A stretch of DNA of 64,000 bases from Nitratireductor luteus. GTDB lineage: Bacteria > Pseudomonadota > Alphaproteobacteria > Rhizobiales > Rhizobiaceae. Made by a program: the position numbers and the translations under genes. Where the stretch lies: assembly GCF_026162365.1 (NCBI RefSeq), contig NZ_JAOANW010000006.1, positions 1-64,000 on the forward strand, written 5' to 3'. Positions 46,959 to 56,177 of this stretch are shown in pieces; the first letter of the stretch is position 1, and each line of letters opens with the position of its first letter. The notes below the pieces were generated by a model. That model was not told the origin of the DNA. It did no database searches and saw only the letters and a program-made list of their open reading frames with translations.

Positions 46959-47727
46959 GACCACCCATATCCTCATTCTCGGCGGAACCGGCGAGGCGCG
47001 GCAACTGGCGGGACGTCTCGCGATGCGGGACGATCTGCGCGTTACCACTTCGTTGGCCGGACGTACCCGCACACCGCAGCCACTGGCCGGCGAAACGCGC
47101 ATCGGCGGTTTCGGCGGCGCGGAGGGACTGGCCCGCTATCTGCGCGAGAACGATATCGGCCTGCTGATCGACGCCACGCATCCTTTCGCCGCGCGCATGG
47201 CGCGCAACGCGGCAGAGGCCGCCGCCATGACCGGCGTGCGCCTCGTCACGCTGACGCGGCCTGCCTGGGAGCCGGGGGAGGGCGACGACTGGCGAATGGC
47301 GAACGACGTGGCAGAGGCGGCCGGACTTCTGGGCGCCGCGCCGCGCCGCGTCTTCCTGGCGATAGGCCGGCAGGAGGTGGCTGCCTTCGCCCAGGCGCCG
47401 CAGCATCACTATCTCATTCGCAGCGTCGAGCCGGTCGATCCCGCGCACCTGCCGCCGCGCGCGACCTGCATCCTGTCGCGCGGGCCTTTTTCTGAAGATG
47501 ACGAACGGGCGTTGCTGATCCGGCACGGATGCGAAACGATCGTTGCCAAGAACAGCGGCGGGGCGGCCACCGATGGAAAGATCGCCGCCGCCCGCGCGCT
47601 CGGGCTGCCGGTGATCATGATCGCCCGGCCGAAGCAGGCCGGTGCTGCCGTCGTTCACACCGTAGAGGAAGCCGTGGAGCAGGTCGACGATCATCTCATC
47701 GGCCTTTCCGAGGAACGCGGCGCATAG
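46957..47727 (+). CDS. cobK: Precorrin-6A reductase
   Basis: CobK reduces precorrin-6A with NADPH. It has 256 residues with the N-terminal nucleotide-binding motif ILILGGTGEARQLAGRLA and the blocks IDATHPFAARMARNAAEAA and VVAKNSGGAATDGKIAAARALGLPVIMI. It is the only rightward gene in a long leftward run. Its start codon is interleaved with that of cobL (CATCATGA), and its 3' end overlaps that of cobJ by 37 bp. The longer open frame upstream of 46957 is out of family. Confidence 0.94.
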   Translation: MTTHILILGGTGEARQLAGRLAMRDDLRVTTSLAGRTRTPQPLAGETRIGGFGGAEGLARYLRENDIGLLIDATHPFAARMARNAAEAAAMTGVRLVTLTRPAWEPGEGDDWRMANDVAEAAGLLGAAPRRVFLAIGRQEVAAFAQAPQHHYLIRSVEPVDPAHLPPRATCILSRGPFSEDDERALLIRHGCETIVAKNSGGAATDGKIAAARALGLPVIMIARPKQAGAAVVHTVEEAVEQVDDHLIGLSEERGA

Positions 47728-48455
47728 ACCAGCGGGGGCAGGCCGTCGCGCGCGATCATGCGGGTCTCTTGCGAACCGACGATCACGCAGGTGGCCATGT
47801 CGGCCATTTCGGGCTGCGCCTCGTCCAGCTGGACAATTGACATGCGCTCGTCGGGCCGCCCGGCGGCGCGGCCGAAGATCACCGGCGTTTGCCCGGAGAG
47901 CTTTTCGCGCAGAAGTTCGAAGGCACGGCCGAGCTGCCAGGGTCGGGCGCGGCTGATGGGGTTGTAGAGCGCGATTACGAAACCGGCGCCGGCGGCGGCG
48001 GCAAGCCGTTCCTCGATGAGCGCCCACGGCTTCAGATTATCCGATAGCGAAATGGCGCAGAAATCATGGCCGAGCGGCGCGCCGACCCGTGCGGCCACCG
48101 CCAGCATGGCGGTGATGCCGGGGACTATCTCCAGATCCAGCTGCCGCCATTCGGCCGGCCCGTGCTCTATGGCTTCGCAGACGGCGGCCGCCATGGCGAA
48201 GACGCCGGCATCGCCGCCCGAGACGACCGCCACATGCCGGCCCGACGCCGCCATTGCCAGCGCCGCCCTGGCGCGGGCGAGCTCCTCGCGATTGTCGGAG
48301 GCGTGGCGGGTCTGCCTGTCGTTGAGGTCGAGCCGGTCGAGATAAGGGCCGTAGCCAAAGAAATCGCTGGCCGCGGCGATTGCCGTGCGCGCCTGCGGCG
48401 TCATTTGCGCTGGGTTGCCGGGACCGGTGCCGATGATGACGAGAAGTCCGCTCAT
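47691..48455 (-). CDS. cobJ: Precorrin-3B C17-methyltransferase
   Basis: CobJ methylates C17 and contracts the ring to give precorrin-4. It has 254 residues with LLVIIGTGPGNPAQMTPQARTAI, the block VAVVSGGDAGVFAMAAAV and GHDFCAISLSDNLKPW, which are distinctive of CobJ/CbiH. It overlaps cobI by 4 bp and runs 37 bp into the antisense end of cobK. Confidence 0.95.
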   Translation of the reverse strand: MSGLLVIIGTGPGNPAQMTPQARTAIAAASDFFGYGPYLDRLDLNDRQTRHASDNREELARARAALAMAASGRHVAVVSGGDAGVFAMAAAVCEAIEHGPAEWRQLDLEIVPGITAMLAVAARVGAPLGHDFCAISLSDNLKPWALIEERLAAAAGAGFVIALYNPISRARPWQLGRAFELLREKLSGQTPVIFGRAAGRPDERMSIVQLDEAQPEMADMATCVIVGSQETRMIARDGLPPLVYAPRSSERPMR

Positions 48456-49192
48456 GCGACAGCCTCATGCGGCCTGTCCTGCCAGCCCGGCCCGAGGATC
48501 AGCGAGAAATAGGGGGCTTCATCGTCCGGCTTGTTGCAAAGCGGGCGGGTCAGCGTGTTCTCCATCGTGCCGCGCTCCACATAGAGCGCGCCTTCCATCC
48601 TGCCGGCGGCGGCGAGCGCGCGGCGGATCTTCGGCAGGTTGCGGCCGACCTTCATGATGACGAAGCCCTGCGTGTCGGAAAGCCGGCGCACGAGCTCGGC
48701 TTCCGGCAGCGTGCCCGGCAGGATGCTCAATATGTCGTCGCCCTGCACGATGGGCAGGCCCGCCTGCGACCAGCAGCCGGACATGGCGGTGATGCCGGGG
48801 ATCACCCGCGTCGGATAAAGGGGCGCGAGCCGCACATGCAGATGCATGTAGGAGCCGTAGAACAAGGGATCGCCCTCGCTCAGCACCGCCACGTCGCGGC
48901 CTTCGCTGAGATGGATTTCGACCCGGCGCGCGGCCTCTTCGTAGAACCCGGCTATGGCGTCGATATAGTCGATATGCGCTTTGTCGATTTCCGTGGTGAC
49001 GGGATAATCCAGCGGCAGTTCGATAACGGAGGGCTTCAACAGGCCTTCGACGGTGCGCCGGGCATTGCCCTTGCGCCCGCGCTTGGCGAAATACGCGACA
49101 ACTTCGGCCTCCTGCAGGGTGCGCAGCGCCTTCAGAGTCAGGAGGTCGGGATCGCCGGGGCCGGTGCCGACGCCGATCAGGGTTCCCTTCAT
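48452..49192 (-). CDS. cobI: Precorrin-2 C20-methyltransferase
   Basis: CobI methylates precorrin-2 at C20. It has 246 residues from the ATG at 49192, opening MKGTLIGVGTGPGDPDLLTLKAL and containing AVLSEGDPLFYGSYMHLHVRL and VIPGITAMSGCWSQAGLPI. Its start overlaps the cobH stop by ATGA. The longer upstream open frame is a shadow of cobH. Confidence 0.95.
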   Translation of the reverse strand: MKGTLIGVGTGPGDPDLLTLKALRTLQEAEVVAYFAKRGRKGNARRTVEGLLKPSVIELPLDYPVTTEIDKAHIDYIDAIAGFYEEAARRVEIHLSEGRDVAVLSEGDPLFYGSYMHLHVRLAPLYPTRVIPGITAMSGCWSQAGLPIVQGDDILSILPGTLPEAELVRRLSDTQGFVIMKVGRNLPKIRRALAAAGRMEGALYVERGTMENTLTRPLCNKPDDEAPYFSLILGPGWQDRPHEAVA

Positions 49193-49821
49193 AGCCCGGC
49201 CCTCGCCAATGCGTTGACGGCCGCCGCCGTCATGGCGCTGCCGCCCATGCGGCCGCGAACGATGGCGAAGGGGATGCCGCGGCCGCCTTCGGCCAATGCC
49301 TCCTTCGATTCGGCCGCGCCGACGAAGCCCACGGGCATGCCGATGATGGCCGCGGGCCTGGGCGCGCCCGCGTCGATCATGTCGAGGAGGTGGAAAAGGG
49401 CGGTCGGCGCATTGCCGATGGCGACCAGCGCGCCCTCCAGCCTGCCGCGCCACAGTTCCAGCGCCGCCGCCGACCGCGTGTTGCCGAGCTTCTCGGCAAG
49501 CGCCGGGGTGCGGTCGTCGCGCAGGGTGCAGATCACCTCGTTGCCGGCCGGCAGGCGCGCAGCGGTGACGCCCCGCGCCACCATTTCGGCGTCGCACAGG
49601 ATCGGCGCGCCGGCCTTGAGCGCCGCGCGCGCCTGCCCGACGAAGTCCGGCGAGAAGACGAAATGCGCCGCCGCCTCGACCTGCCCGCAGGCATGGATCA
49701 TGCGGATCGCAATATCGGCCTCTTCATCCGAAAAGCGCGAAAGGTCGGCCTCGTTGCGGATGATGGCGAAGGATTGTTCGTAGATGGCATTGCCGTCGCG
49801 GATGTAGTCGGTTTGCGGCAT
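49189..49821 (-). CDS. cobH: Precorrin-8X methylmutase
   Basis: CobH moves a methyl group from C11 to C12 to form hydrogenobyrinic acid. It has 210 residues; the catalytic His is in ADIAIRMIHACGQVEAA (His44) and the product-binding block is IGMPVGFVGAAESKEAL. The start ATG at 49821 shares its A with the cobG stop (TGATG). Confidence 0.95.
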   Translation of the reverse strand: MPQTDYIRDGNAIYEQSFAIIRNEADLSRFSDEEADIAIRMIHACGQVEAAAHFVFSPDFVGQARAALKAGAPILCDAEMVARGVTAARLPAGNEVICTLRDDRTPALAEKLGNTRSAAALELWRGRLEGALVAIGNAPTALFHLLDMIDAGAPRPAAIIGMPVGFVGAAESKEALAEGGRGIPFAIVRGRMGGSAMTAAAVNALARAGL

Positions 49822-51026
49822 CAGGCGGTCTTTCGCGATGGGGTCGAGCGCAGCGCTTCCGCCCGCTCGACAAGGAAGGTGCGGAGATGTGCCGGGGCGG
49901 TCGTGCCGTCGGCGGTAACAACGAACGCGCCTTCGCGGCCGATCAGGCTGACGCAGCCCCCGGTCGGCTGGGCGCAGCGCTTTTCGCAGCCGGACACATG
50001 CAGGCGGAAGGTGCCGTCGATCAGGCCGGCGGCGGCGGCTTCCTCGGCCAGCGCCTTGGTGCCGAGATGAGCGGAGGCGCAGAAGGGCGCGCCGGCGCAG
50101 GCGGATATGGTAAGACGCGGATCGGTCGTCTCGATGATGAAGCCGAAATGTCTGGCGGCGAGACGAAGGGTATCTTCGTCGCCTGCCGGCAGACCCAGCA
50201 CCAGCAGCCCGCCGCCGGGCGCGAAACGGATTTCCCTGGTGTTGGATGCCGCTTGGCAAAGGGCCGCAAGATGGATCGCGCGCGCCTGGCCGAAGGGCGG
50301 GGCGAAGCCGATCGCATGGGAATTATCGCTCAAGTCGAAGGTGCCGATAGGCTTTGCGCAGCTGCTTGCGGCAAGGTCGTTTGCCGGCTGCAATTCTTCC
50401 GTGAGGCCGAAGAGATCGCCGTCGTCCAGATGGCGCGCGCGCGCTTCGCGACCTTTTTGCGCGAGCAGGCGGAGGATCGCCATGCTCGCGGACAGCACCG
50501 CCGCTTCGCCGCCGGCACCCAGCCAGCGGGCGGTTCGGCGCACCCCACCGATGCCGATCCGCCATTCGCCGCCAGCAAGCGCCTCGAGCTTTATGTCTGC
50601 GCCGATTTCGCCGAGATGCAAGGGTCCGCCGCCGTCGACCGTGACGGAGACTTTCGGGGCGAGCTGCAGTTCGGCTGCTTGCGCGGCGATTGCGCTGGCA
50701 AGATCGCGCGGGTCCGCGATCTCGTCTTTGGCAAGTCCGGCGAGCGGTCCGGTTTCGACGGCGAGGCCGCTGGCGATGCCGAGGTCCAAATCGGCTATGA
50801 AGTCATCCAGAAGCAGCGCGGTTCGCGCGGTCAGGCCGCGGATCTGCAGATTGCCGCGCGTGGTGATCTCCAGAAGCCCGTTGCCGAAGCGATCCGCCGC
50901 CTGCGCGATCTGCGCGAGCTTGGACGGCGTGAGGCGTCCGTGGGCGGGCGCCAGCCGTACGAGCAGGCCGTCGCCGGTCTGCATCGGCTGGGCAAGGGAG
51001 GGGCAGGCGCCGCGCCGCAGGGTCAT
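49821..51026 (-). CDS. cobG: Precorrin-3B synthase
   Basis: CobG is the oxygen-dependent monooxygenase of the aerobic pathway, resembling sulfite/nitrite reductases. The 401 residues contain two ferredoxin-like halves and the [4Fe-4S] cysteines in ISACAGAPFCASAHLGT (Cys-x5-Cys) and HVSGCEKRCAQPTGGCVSL (Cys-x3-Cys). Its presence, together with cobF, cobK and cobN, marks the oxygen-requiring route. It overlaps cobN by 4 bp. Confidence 0.95.
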   Translation of the reverse strand: MTLRRGACPSLAQPMQTGDGLLVRLAPAHGRLTPSKLAQIAQAADRFGNGLLEITTRGNLQIRGLTARTALLLDDFIADLDLGIASGLAVETGPLAGLAKDEIADPRDLASAIAAQAAELQLAPKVSVTVDGGGPLHLGEIGADIKLEALAGGEWRIGIGGVRRTARWLGAGGEAAVLSASMAILRLLAQKGREARARHLDDGDLFGLTEELQPANDLAASSCAKPIGTFDLSDNSHAIGFAPPFGQARAIHLAALCQAASNTREIRFAPGGGLLVLGLPAGDEDTLRLAARHFGFIIETTDPRLTISACAGAPFCASAHLGTKALAEEAAAAGLIDGTFRLHVSGCEKRCAQPTGGCVSLIGREGAFVVTADGTTAPAHLRTFLVERAEALRSTPSRKTA

Positions 51027-54000
51027 GCCGTCGCCTCCTCGCTCTCGGCCTCGGCGATGAGCGCCGCCAGGTCGTCGTCGATCGTGTTACGGCGCGCGTG
51101 CCACAGGCCGCGCCGGCGCGCGGACCGAAAGCGCTCGGCCATGGCGCGGGCAGCAGTGGGGTTTTCGTGGAGCAGAAAGCCGCGCACCGCCTCATCGCCA
51201 AGATAGGCGTCGAAGACGGCGTCGATCAGCGCGCTCGAAACGGCCTCGGTGGTCTCGGCGAAGCCGACCAGCCGGTCGACCGTTTCCGTCAGTTCGGCCG
51301 CGCCGCGCGGACCGTGCCGCATCTGGCCGGCGATGAAACGGGGATTGATGGCCCGCGCCCGCACCGTACGGGCGATGGCCTGCGCAAGCGAGCGGGCGCG
51401 CGGACATTCGGGGTCGGTGGTATCGAGCACCACCACATCGGCCTTGCCGCCGAGCGCCGCCACGGCGGCGGAAAAGCCGCCGATGAAGGCGACATCGGCG
51501 GAGCCCTCCAATATGTCGCGGCCGGCATCGTCGCCGGTGTGGATCAGCATGTCGGCTCCCGCCACCTGTGCCGCGAAGGCGCCGGGCAGGCTGTGCCCTT
51601 CCCCTTCCGCTCCGCCGAAGGCGTGGGAGGCGGCGTCGAGATAGGCCTGGCCGAGCTCAGTGCGCTCCCGCCAGTCGCCGCGCGACAGGCGCTCCTCGAT
51701 GCCGGCGCCGTAGGTGCCAGGCGCCGAGCCGAATATGCGGGCCGGGGCCTTGCCGGTGCTGCGCGCCGCGGCGGCGAGCGGGTTTTCGCCGTCCGCCTCG
51801 TTGCGCGCGGCTACCGCGGCTATCGCCGTATCGAGAAGCGCGATCTGGGTCGGGAACATATCACGGAACAGGCCGGAAATGCGCCAGGTGACATCGATGC
51901 GCGGCCGCCCGATGCTGGCAGGAGGCAGCACCTCGATGCCGGTGACACGGCCGGTGGCGTTGTCCCATTGCGGGCGGCATCCCATCAGAGCGAGCCCCTG
52001 CGCGATCTCCTCGCCGCCGGTGCGCAGGCTGGCGCTGCCCCACAGATCGATCACGAGCGCGCGCGGCCATTCGCCGTGCTCCTGGCAGTAGCCGCGCACG
52101 GCTTCGTCGGCCGCCATTTTCCCGAGCGCGCTCGCCGTCGGCGTCGGCAGTGTGCGCGGGTCGGCGGTGAAGAGGTTGCGGCCGGTGGGCAGCACGTCGG
52201 TGCGACCGCGCGCCGGCGCGCCGGAAGGGCCGGGCGGGATATGGCGGCCGTCAAGCGCGGCCAGAAGGGCGGTGCGCTCGGCTTCCGCGCAGGCGGCGCG
52301 TTCGGAGCTCTCGGGCGTGTCGCCGGATTGCTGCCCGCGCCCATAGATGTGCAGCCCGTCCTTGATGGCGAAATCCTTGAGGTCGCACAGCCAGGCGTCA
52401 ATTTTCATCAGTGCGGCGTCGGTGTCGCCGGTATCCTCCACCCCCGCCTCGCGCGACAGGCCGGTGCGTTGCGCCGTCTCGACGATCAGCCTGGCCAGCC
52501 GGTCGCGGCGGCGGCGGTCGAGCCCGTCGGCCTGGGCATATTCGTCGACCAGCCGTTCAAGCTCGCGCTCTTCGTCGGAAAGTCCCGCGCCGGCGAGCGG
52601 CGGGGTCAGATGGCCGAGCGTGACCGCCCCGATGCGCCTTTTCGCCTGGGCCGCCTCGCCGGGATTGCTGACGATGAAGGGATAGACGACCGGCAGGGCG
52701 CCGGTAACGATTTCGGGAAAGCAGGTTTCCGTCAGCGCGACGGTCTTGCCGGGCAGCCATTCCAGTGTGCCATGGGCGCCCACATGGATGAGCGCGTCGG
52801 CCTCAAGCTTCTCGCGGAGCCAGGCGCCGAAGGCGAGCAGCGCGTGGCGGGGGGCGAGCGCCGGGTCGTGATAGTCGGCGCGCCGGTCGGCGGCACTGCC
52901 CCGGTCGGGCGCGAGCGCCACGGTGACATTGCCGAAATGCGCGGCGCGGAAACGGAATTCTTTATCTTCCGCCTCGCCCCAGGTTTCTTTGACAGCGTTG
53001 CGCGCGGCTTCGGGAAGGCGGTCGAAGAAGGGCCGGTAGTCGGAGAGGGGGAGAGGTTCCGATGCTTTTTCCAGCAAGCGCATCAGGTCGCGCGATGTTG
53101 CCGGGATTTCGCCCACCCCATAGCCGGCTTCCTTGAGGTCGTGCAGCATGGCAAGCACGCTGGCCGGCACGTCGAGGCCGACGGCATAGCCGGTGCGGCC
53201 GGGCGCGCTCGGATAGTCTGGGATGAGGATGACGATGCGGCGCTCCCCGCGCGGCTTCGCCTGCAGCGCCAGCAGAGCCGCGATGCGGGCGGCAGCCTGC
53301 TCGACGCGGGTCTCCTCCGGCCGGTTGCGCTGGATGCCGAAGGACAGGCCGTCATCGATGTCGGCTTCGTCCTTGAAGGAGATCGCGCCGGCCATGATGC
53401 GGCCGTCCAGCTCCGGCAGGACGACATGCATGGCAAGATCGGCCGGCGCCAGCCCGCGCTGGCCCTCCTGCCAGGCCTTGCGGCGGGTGGTGGCGGTGAT
53501 CACCTGGAAGACGGGCAAGCCCAGCCGGTCGAACAGCGTTTTCTCGCCGGGTTCCGCGCCGTTGGAAAAGGCGGTGGCGGTGACGAGAGCGGAAGGCCGC
53601 AGGCGCCCGGCCGCTTCCTGCACGAACGCCGCCGCTTCCCCGTCGCGCAGGCTGGAGACGAAGATGGGGACGGCGAGGAAGCCGCGTTTCTCCAGCGCCG
53701 CGCTCAGCGCGTCGATGGGCGCCACGTCGCTGGCAAGCAGCATGGAGCGGTAGAACAGGATCGGCACGAGGGCGCGCGCCTCGTCCAACCGGGCGGTGAA
53801 GAAGTCGAGCGGCACGATGCCGCGATCCGGTGCGTAGAACCCCGCCTTGGCGAGCGGCACCGGGGCGGGAGCCTCGATCCCGCGTCCCGCCAGATAGGCC
53901 AGCCGCCGCGCCAGCGCGCGCATATTGCCCGGCCCGCCCTCGCGGAAATAGGCGAGCAGCGCCGCGCGTTCTTCCGCCGAGACGGTGGAGCGCTCGGCAA

Positions 54001-54373
54001 GGCGCGAATCGTCTCCCTGGCCTTCGCCCGGCAGGAGTGCCAGCGCGATGCCCTTTTTCCGAGCCAGCGCGGCGAGCCGGTCGCAGCCATAACGCCACCA
54101 GTCGTAGCCGCCCAGAACGCGGACCAGGATGATGCGCGCATGGGCCGCCACGGCGTCCACCCAAAGGTCGACCGACATGGGGTGGCGCAGATCACGCAGG
54201 GCGGCAAGCCGCATGGATGGCAGCGTAACACCCTCGGCCCGCCAGGCCGCCGCCAGCCCCGCCAGATCGCTGTCGGTGAAAGACAGCGCCACCATATCCG
54301 CCGGCGCCTGCCGCAGATCGACGGGCTCGATCAGATCGTCAAGCGAAGCGGTGGTGGTGGCGAGGATATGCAT
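51023..54373 (-). CDS. cobN: Cobaltochelatase subunit CobN
   Basis: This is the large subunit of the ATP-dependent cobaltochelatase, which inserts cobalt into hydrogenobyrinate a,c-diamide. At 1116 residues it is at the shorter end for CobN but has the complete CobN/magnesium chelatase H-like layout, with HVGAHGTLEWLPGKTVALTE, PFIVSNPGEAAQAKRRIGAVTLGHL and, towards the end, GTYGAGIEERLSRGDW and HTGDDAGRDILEGSADVAFIGG. It is 4 bp downstream of cobW. The partner subunits CobS and CobT of the chelatase must be encoded elsewhere. A long antisense open frame covers it and is only a codon-bias shadow. Confidence 0.96.
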   Translation of the reverse strand: MHILATTTASLDDLIEPVDLRQAPADMVALSFTDSDLAGLAAAWRAEGVTLPSMRLAALRDLRHPMSVDLWVDAVAAHARIILVRVLGGYDWWRYGCDRLAALARKKGIALALLPGEGQGDDSRLAERSTVSAEERAALLAYFREGGPGNMRALARRLAYLAGRGIEAPAPVPLAKAGFYAPDRGIVPLDFFTARLDEARALVPILFYRSMLLASDVAPIDALSAALEKRGFLAVPIFVSSLRDGEAAAFVQEAAGRLRPSALVTATAFSNGAEPGEKTLFDRLGLPVFQVITATTRRKAWQEGQRGLAPADLAMHVVLPELDGRIMAGAISFKDEADIDDGLSFGIQRNRPEETRVEQAAARIAALLALQAKPRGERRIVILIPDYPSAPGRTGYAVGLDVPASVLAMLHDLKEAGYGVGEIPATSRDLMRLLEKASEPLPLSDYRPFFDRLPEAARNAVKETWGEAEDKEFRFRAAHFGNVTVALAPDRGSAADRRADYHDPALAPRHALLAFGAWLREKLEADALIHVGAHGTLEWLPGKTVALTETCFPEIVTGALPVVYPFIVSNPGEAAQAKRRIGAVTLGHLTPPLAGAGLSDEERELERLVDEYAQADGLDRRRRDRLARLIVETAQRTGLSREAGVEDTGDTDAALMKIDAWLCDLKDFAIKDGLHIYGRGQQSGDTPESSERAACAEAERTALLAALDGRHIPPGPSGAPARGRTDVLPTGRNLFTADPRTLPTPTASALGKMAADEAVRGYCQEHGEWPRALVIDLWGSASLRTGGEEIAQGLALMGCRPQWDNATGRVTGIEVLPPASIGRPRIDVTWRISGLFRDMFPTQIALLDTAIAAVAARNEADGENPLAAAARSTGKAPARIFGSAPGTYGAGIEERLSRGDWRERTELGQAYLDAASHAFGGAEGEGHSLPGAFAAQVAGADMLIHTGDDAGRDILEGSADVAFIGGFSAAVAALGGKADVVVLDTTDPECPRARSLAQAIARTVRARAINPRFIAGQMRHGPRGAAELTETVDRLVGFAETTEAVSSALIDAVFDAYLGDEAVRGFLLHENPTAARAMAERFRSARRRGLWHARRNTIDDDLAALIAEAESEEATA

Positions 54374-54377
54374 CGGA

Positions 54378-55415
54378 TCAAGTCATCAGAAGGCCTTCGA
54401 TCCGCGCGCGGTCGATGCCTTTCAGTCCGATGATGACCAGACGGCTCCGAGGCGTCTCGCCGGCCTTCCAGGCGCGGTCGTAATATTGCGAGACGCGCGG
54501 GCCGACCGCCTGCACGAGCAGCCGCATCGGCTTGTCCGTCACATGGGCGAAACCCTTGAGACGAAGCACCTCGCCGGTGTCGACGGCGGCGGTCACGCGG
54601 CGTTCCAGATCTTCGGGATGCGGCACCGCCGGCAGGTCGACGATGAAGGTGTCGAAATCGTCGTGCTCGTGGTCATCCGCGCGGTCATGATGCGTTCTGC
54701 GGTTTTCTATATCGTCCTCGACCGCCAGTCCGAGTCCCAGAAGCAGTGCCGGGTCGACCTTGCCATGGGTGCTCGGCACGATCTTCACGCTGCGCGCCAG
54801 ATGCGCCTCGATGCGGCCCCTTGCGCGCTCATTGCCGGCCGCGTCGAGAAGATCGCTCTTCGACAGGATGATGAGGTCGGCACAGGCGACCTGATCGTCG
54901 AACACCTCTTCGATGGGGTCGTCATGGTCGAGCGAATCGTCCGCCGCGCGCTGCGCGTCCAGCGCGTCGAGATCGGCGGCGACACGGCCTTCGGCCAGTG
55001 CCGGGCCGTCGACCACGGCGATGACGCCGTCCACCGTGACGCGGTTCCTGATGGCCGGCCACTGGAAAGCCTGCACCAGCGGCTTGGGCAGCGCCAGGCC
55101 GGAGGTCTCGATCAGGATGTGGTCCACCTTCGGCTCGCGGGAGAGGATCTGTTCGAGCGCCGGCACGAAATCGTCGGCCACGGTGCAGCAGATGCAGCCA
55201 TTGGCCAGTTCCAGCACGTTTTCCTCCGGGCAGTTCTCGATGCCGCAGCTTTTCAGGATCTCGCCGTCGATGCCGGCATCGCCGAACTCGTTGACGATGA
55301 TCGCCAGCCGCTTGCCTCCGGCCCGCTCCAGGACGTTGCGGATGAGAGTCGTCTTGCCGGCGCCTAAAAAGCCGGTAACGACGGTGCAGGGGACGCGATC
55401 GGCGGACGCGGTCAT
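54378..55415 (-). CDS. cobW: CobW-type GTPase metallochaperone
   Basis: This 345-residue G3E GTPase probably supplies cobalt to the chelatase. Walker A is VTGFLGAGKTTLIRNVL near residue 15, the metal-binding Cys motif is GCICCTVADDF near 75, and the switch/guanine motifs are ILSKSDLLD near 160. A His/Asp-rich loop (HHDRADDHEHDDFDTF, about residues 230-245) is typical. It overlaps the DUF1636 gene by 4 bp and directly precedes cobN, the standard arrangement. Confidence 0.95.
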   Translation of the reverse strand: MTASADRVPCTVVTGFLGAGKTTLIRNVLERAGGKRLAIIVNEFGDAGIDGEILKSCGIENCPEENVLELANGCICCTVADDFVPALEQILSREPKVDHILIETSGLALPKPLVQAFQWPAIRNRVTVDGVIAVVDGPALAEGRVAADLDALDAQRAADDSLDHDDPIEEVFDDQVACADLIILSKSDLLDAAGNERARGRIEAHLARSVKIVPSTHGKVDPALLLGLGLAVEDDIENRRTHHDRADDHEHDDFDTFIVDLPAVPHPEDLERRVTAAVDTGEVLRLKGFAHVTDKPMRLLVQAVGPRVSQYYDRAWKAGETPRSRLVIIGLKGIDRARIEGLLMT

Positions 55416-55870
55416 GGCAGGTCCTTCAGGTTGTCGAAATTGGGGATACGGGCGATGAGGCCCCGCTTCAGGCTTTCGGGGCGGGCGCGGAAGGGCATGA
55501 AGCCGTCCGCCGACCGGGCAAAAAGCTCGGCGCCGGCGATGAGATCGGCACCGCTGTCGGTGGTGAGCTCGCCGAAGACATAGCTCCAGGCGCCGGGTTT
55601 GAGGATGGCGGCGCTGAGGCCGCGCTTGCAGTTGCCCAGGCAGGCGACATGCCTGACGCTGACTTCGCTGTTCTCGCCCGCGCGCCTGGCATCGGCCGCC
55701 AGCAGCGAACCCGGGCGCGGGGAGACATCGGTCTCACCCGGATGCCGGCAGGAGCTGCAGACGATGACGGTGACGCCATGCCGCGGCTCGGAATCGCCGG
55801 CGGTTTCATCGCAGTCCGTAGAGGAGCGGTCGGTCAGGGATTCGCGCGCAACGGCGCCGTCGATCGTCAA
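55412..55870 (-). CDS. DUF1636 (thioredoxin-like ferredoxin type) protein
   Basis: This 152-residue protein belongs to the DUF1636 family of small proteins often encoded with cobW and cobN. Cysteines in VIVCSSCRH and HVACLGNCKRGLSAAI resemble the four-cysteine arrangement of thioredoxin-like 2Fe-2S ferredoxins, suggesting redox or metal handling, but its function is unknown. Translation probably starts at TTG 55870, which has AAGGAGA seven bases upstream; an ATG six bases earlier is out of frame and too close. It is the first gene after the leftward cobalamin riboswitch and overlaps cobW by 4 bp. The first 30 residues look disordered. Confidence 0.85.
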   Translation of the reverse strand: MTIDGAVARESLTDRSSTDCDETAGDSEPRHGVTVIVCSSCRHPGETDVSPRPGSLLAADARRAGENSEVSVRHVACLGNCKRGLSAAILKPGAWSYVFGELTTDSGADLIAGAELFARSADGFMPFRARPESLKRGLIARIPNFDNLKDLP

Positions 55871-55919
55871 AATACATTCTCCTTGCCCGGGTCACCCGCC
55901 AGGCGGTCAGGATTTCTCG

Positions 55920-56104
55920 TTTCGACGGCAGGTTTCCTGGCTCGCGGATCGATGCTTTTGCCTGCCTTCCCAAAGCTTCTAGCCTCAGTGGCGTGTCGGC
56001 GAAAACTTTCCGCTTACAGTTGCGGGGACAGCTACGGCATTGGACCGGTAAGTCCGCACCGTATTCCCTCTTAGCTTCCTCCGTTGCGGAAGGAAGACCG
56101 TCAG
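55920..56104 (-). promoter_or_regulatory. Cobalamin riboswitch controlling DUF1636-cobW-cobN
   Basis: Read on the minus strand the conserved cobalamin-aptamer elements appear in order: AAGAGGGAATACGGTGCGG, then CCCCGCAACTGTAAGCGG, then GCCACTG, then GGGAAGGC and finally the B12 box AGCCAGGAAACCTGCC. The expression platform lies between the B12 box and the TTG start of the next gene about 50 nt away. B12 binding should repress the biosynthetic operon. Confidence 0.93.
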
Positions 56105-56110
56105 CGATGC

Positions 56111-56139
56111 ATTTAGAGCCGGCTCGTCGTTCCTGTCAA
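56111..56139 (-). promoter_or_regulatory. Sigma-70-type promoter for the leftward cobalamin operon
   Basis: On the minus strand a consensus -35 box TTGACA (56139-56134) is followed after exactly 17 bp by CTAAAT (56116-56111) as -10 box. The predicted transcript start, about 7 bases on at 56104, coincides with the start of the riboswitch RNA, which supports the call. Confidence 0.7.
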
Positions 56140-56177
56140 TGCGCTCAACAAACCGTTTGCGGCGCGCCACATTTTCG

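Noticed and set aside
51098-54433. An open frame of over 1100 codons on the plus strand
   Set aside because: It lies antisense to cobN, which has complete family motifs; high-GC codon bias leaves the opposite strand open. No ribosome binding site or known domain.
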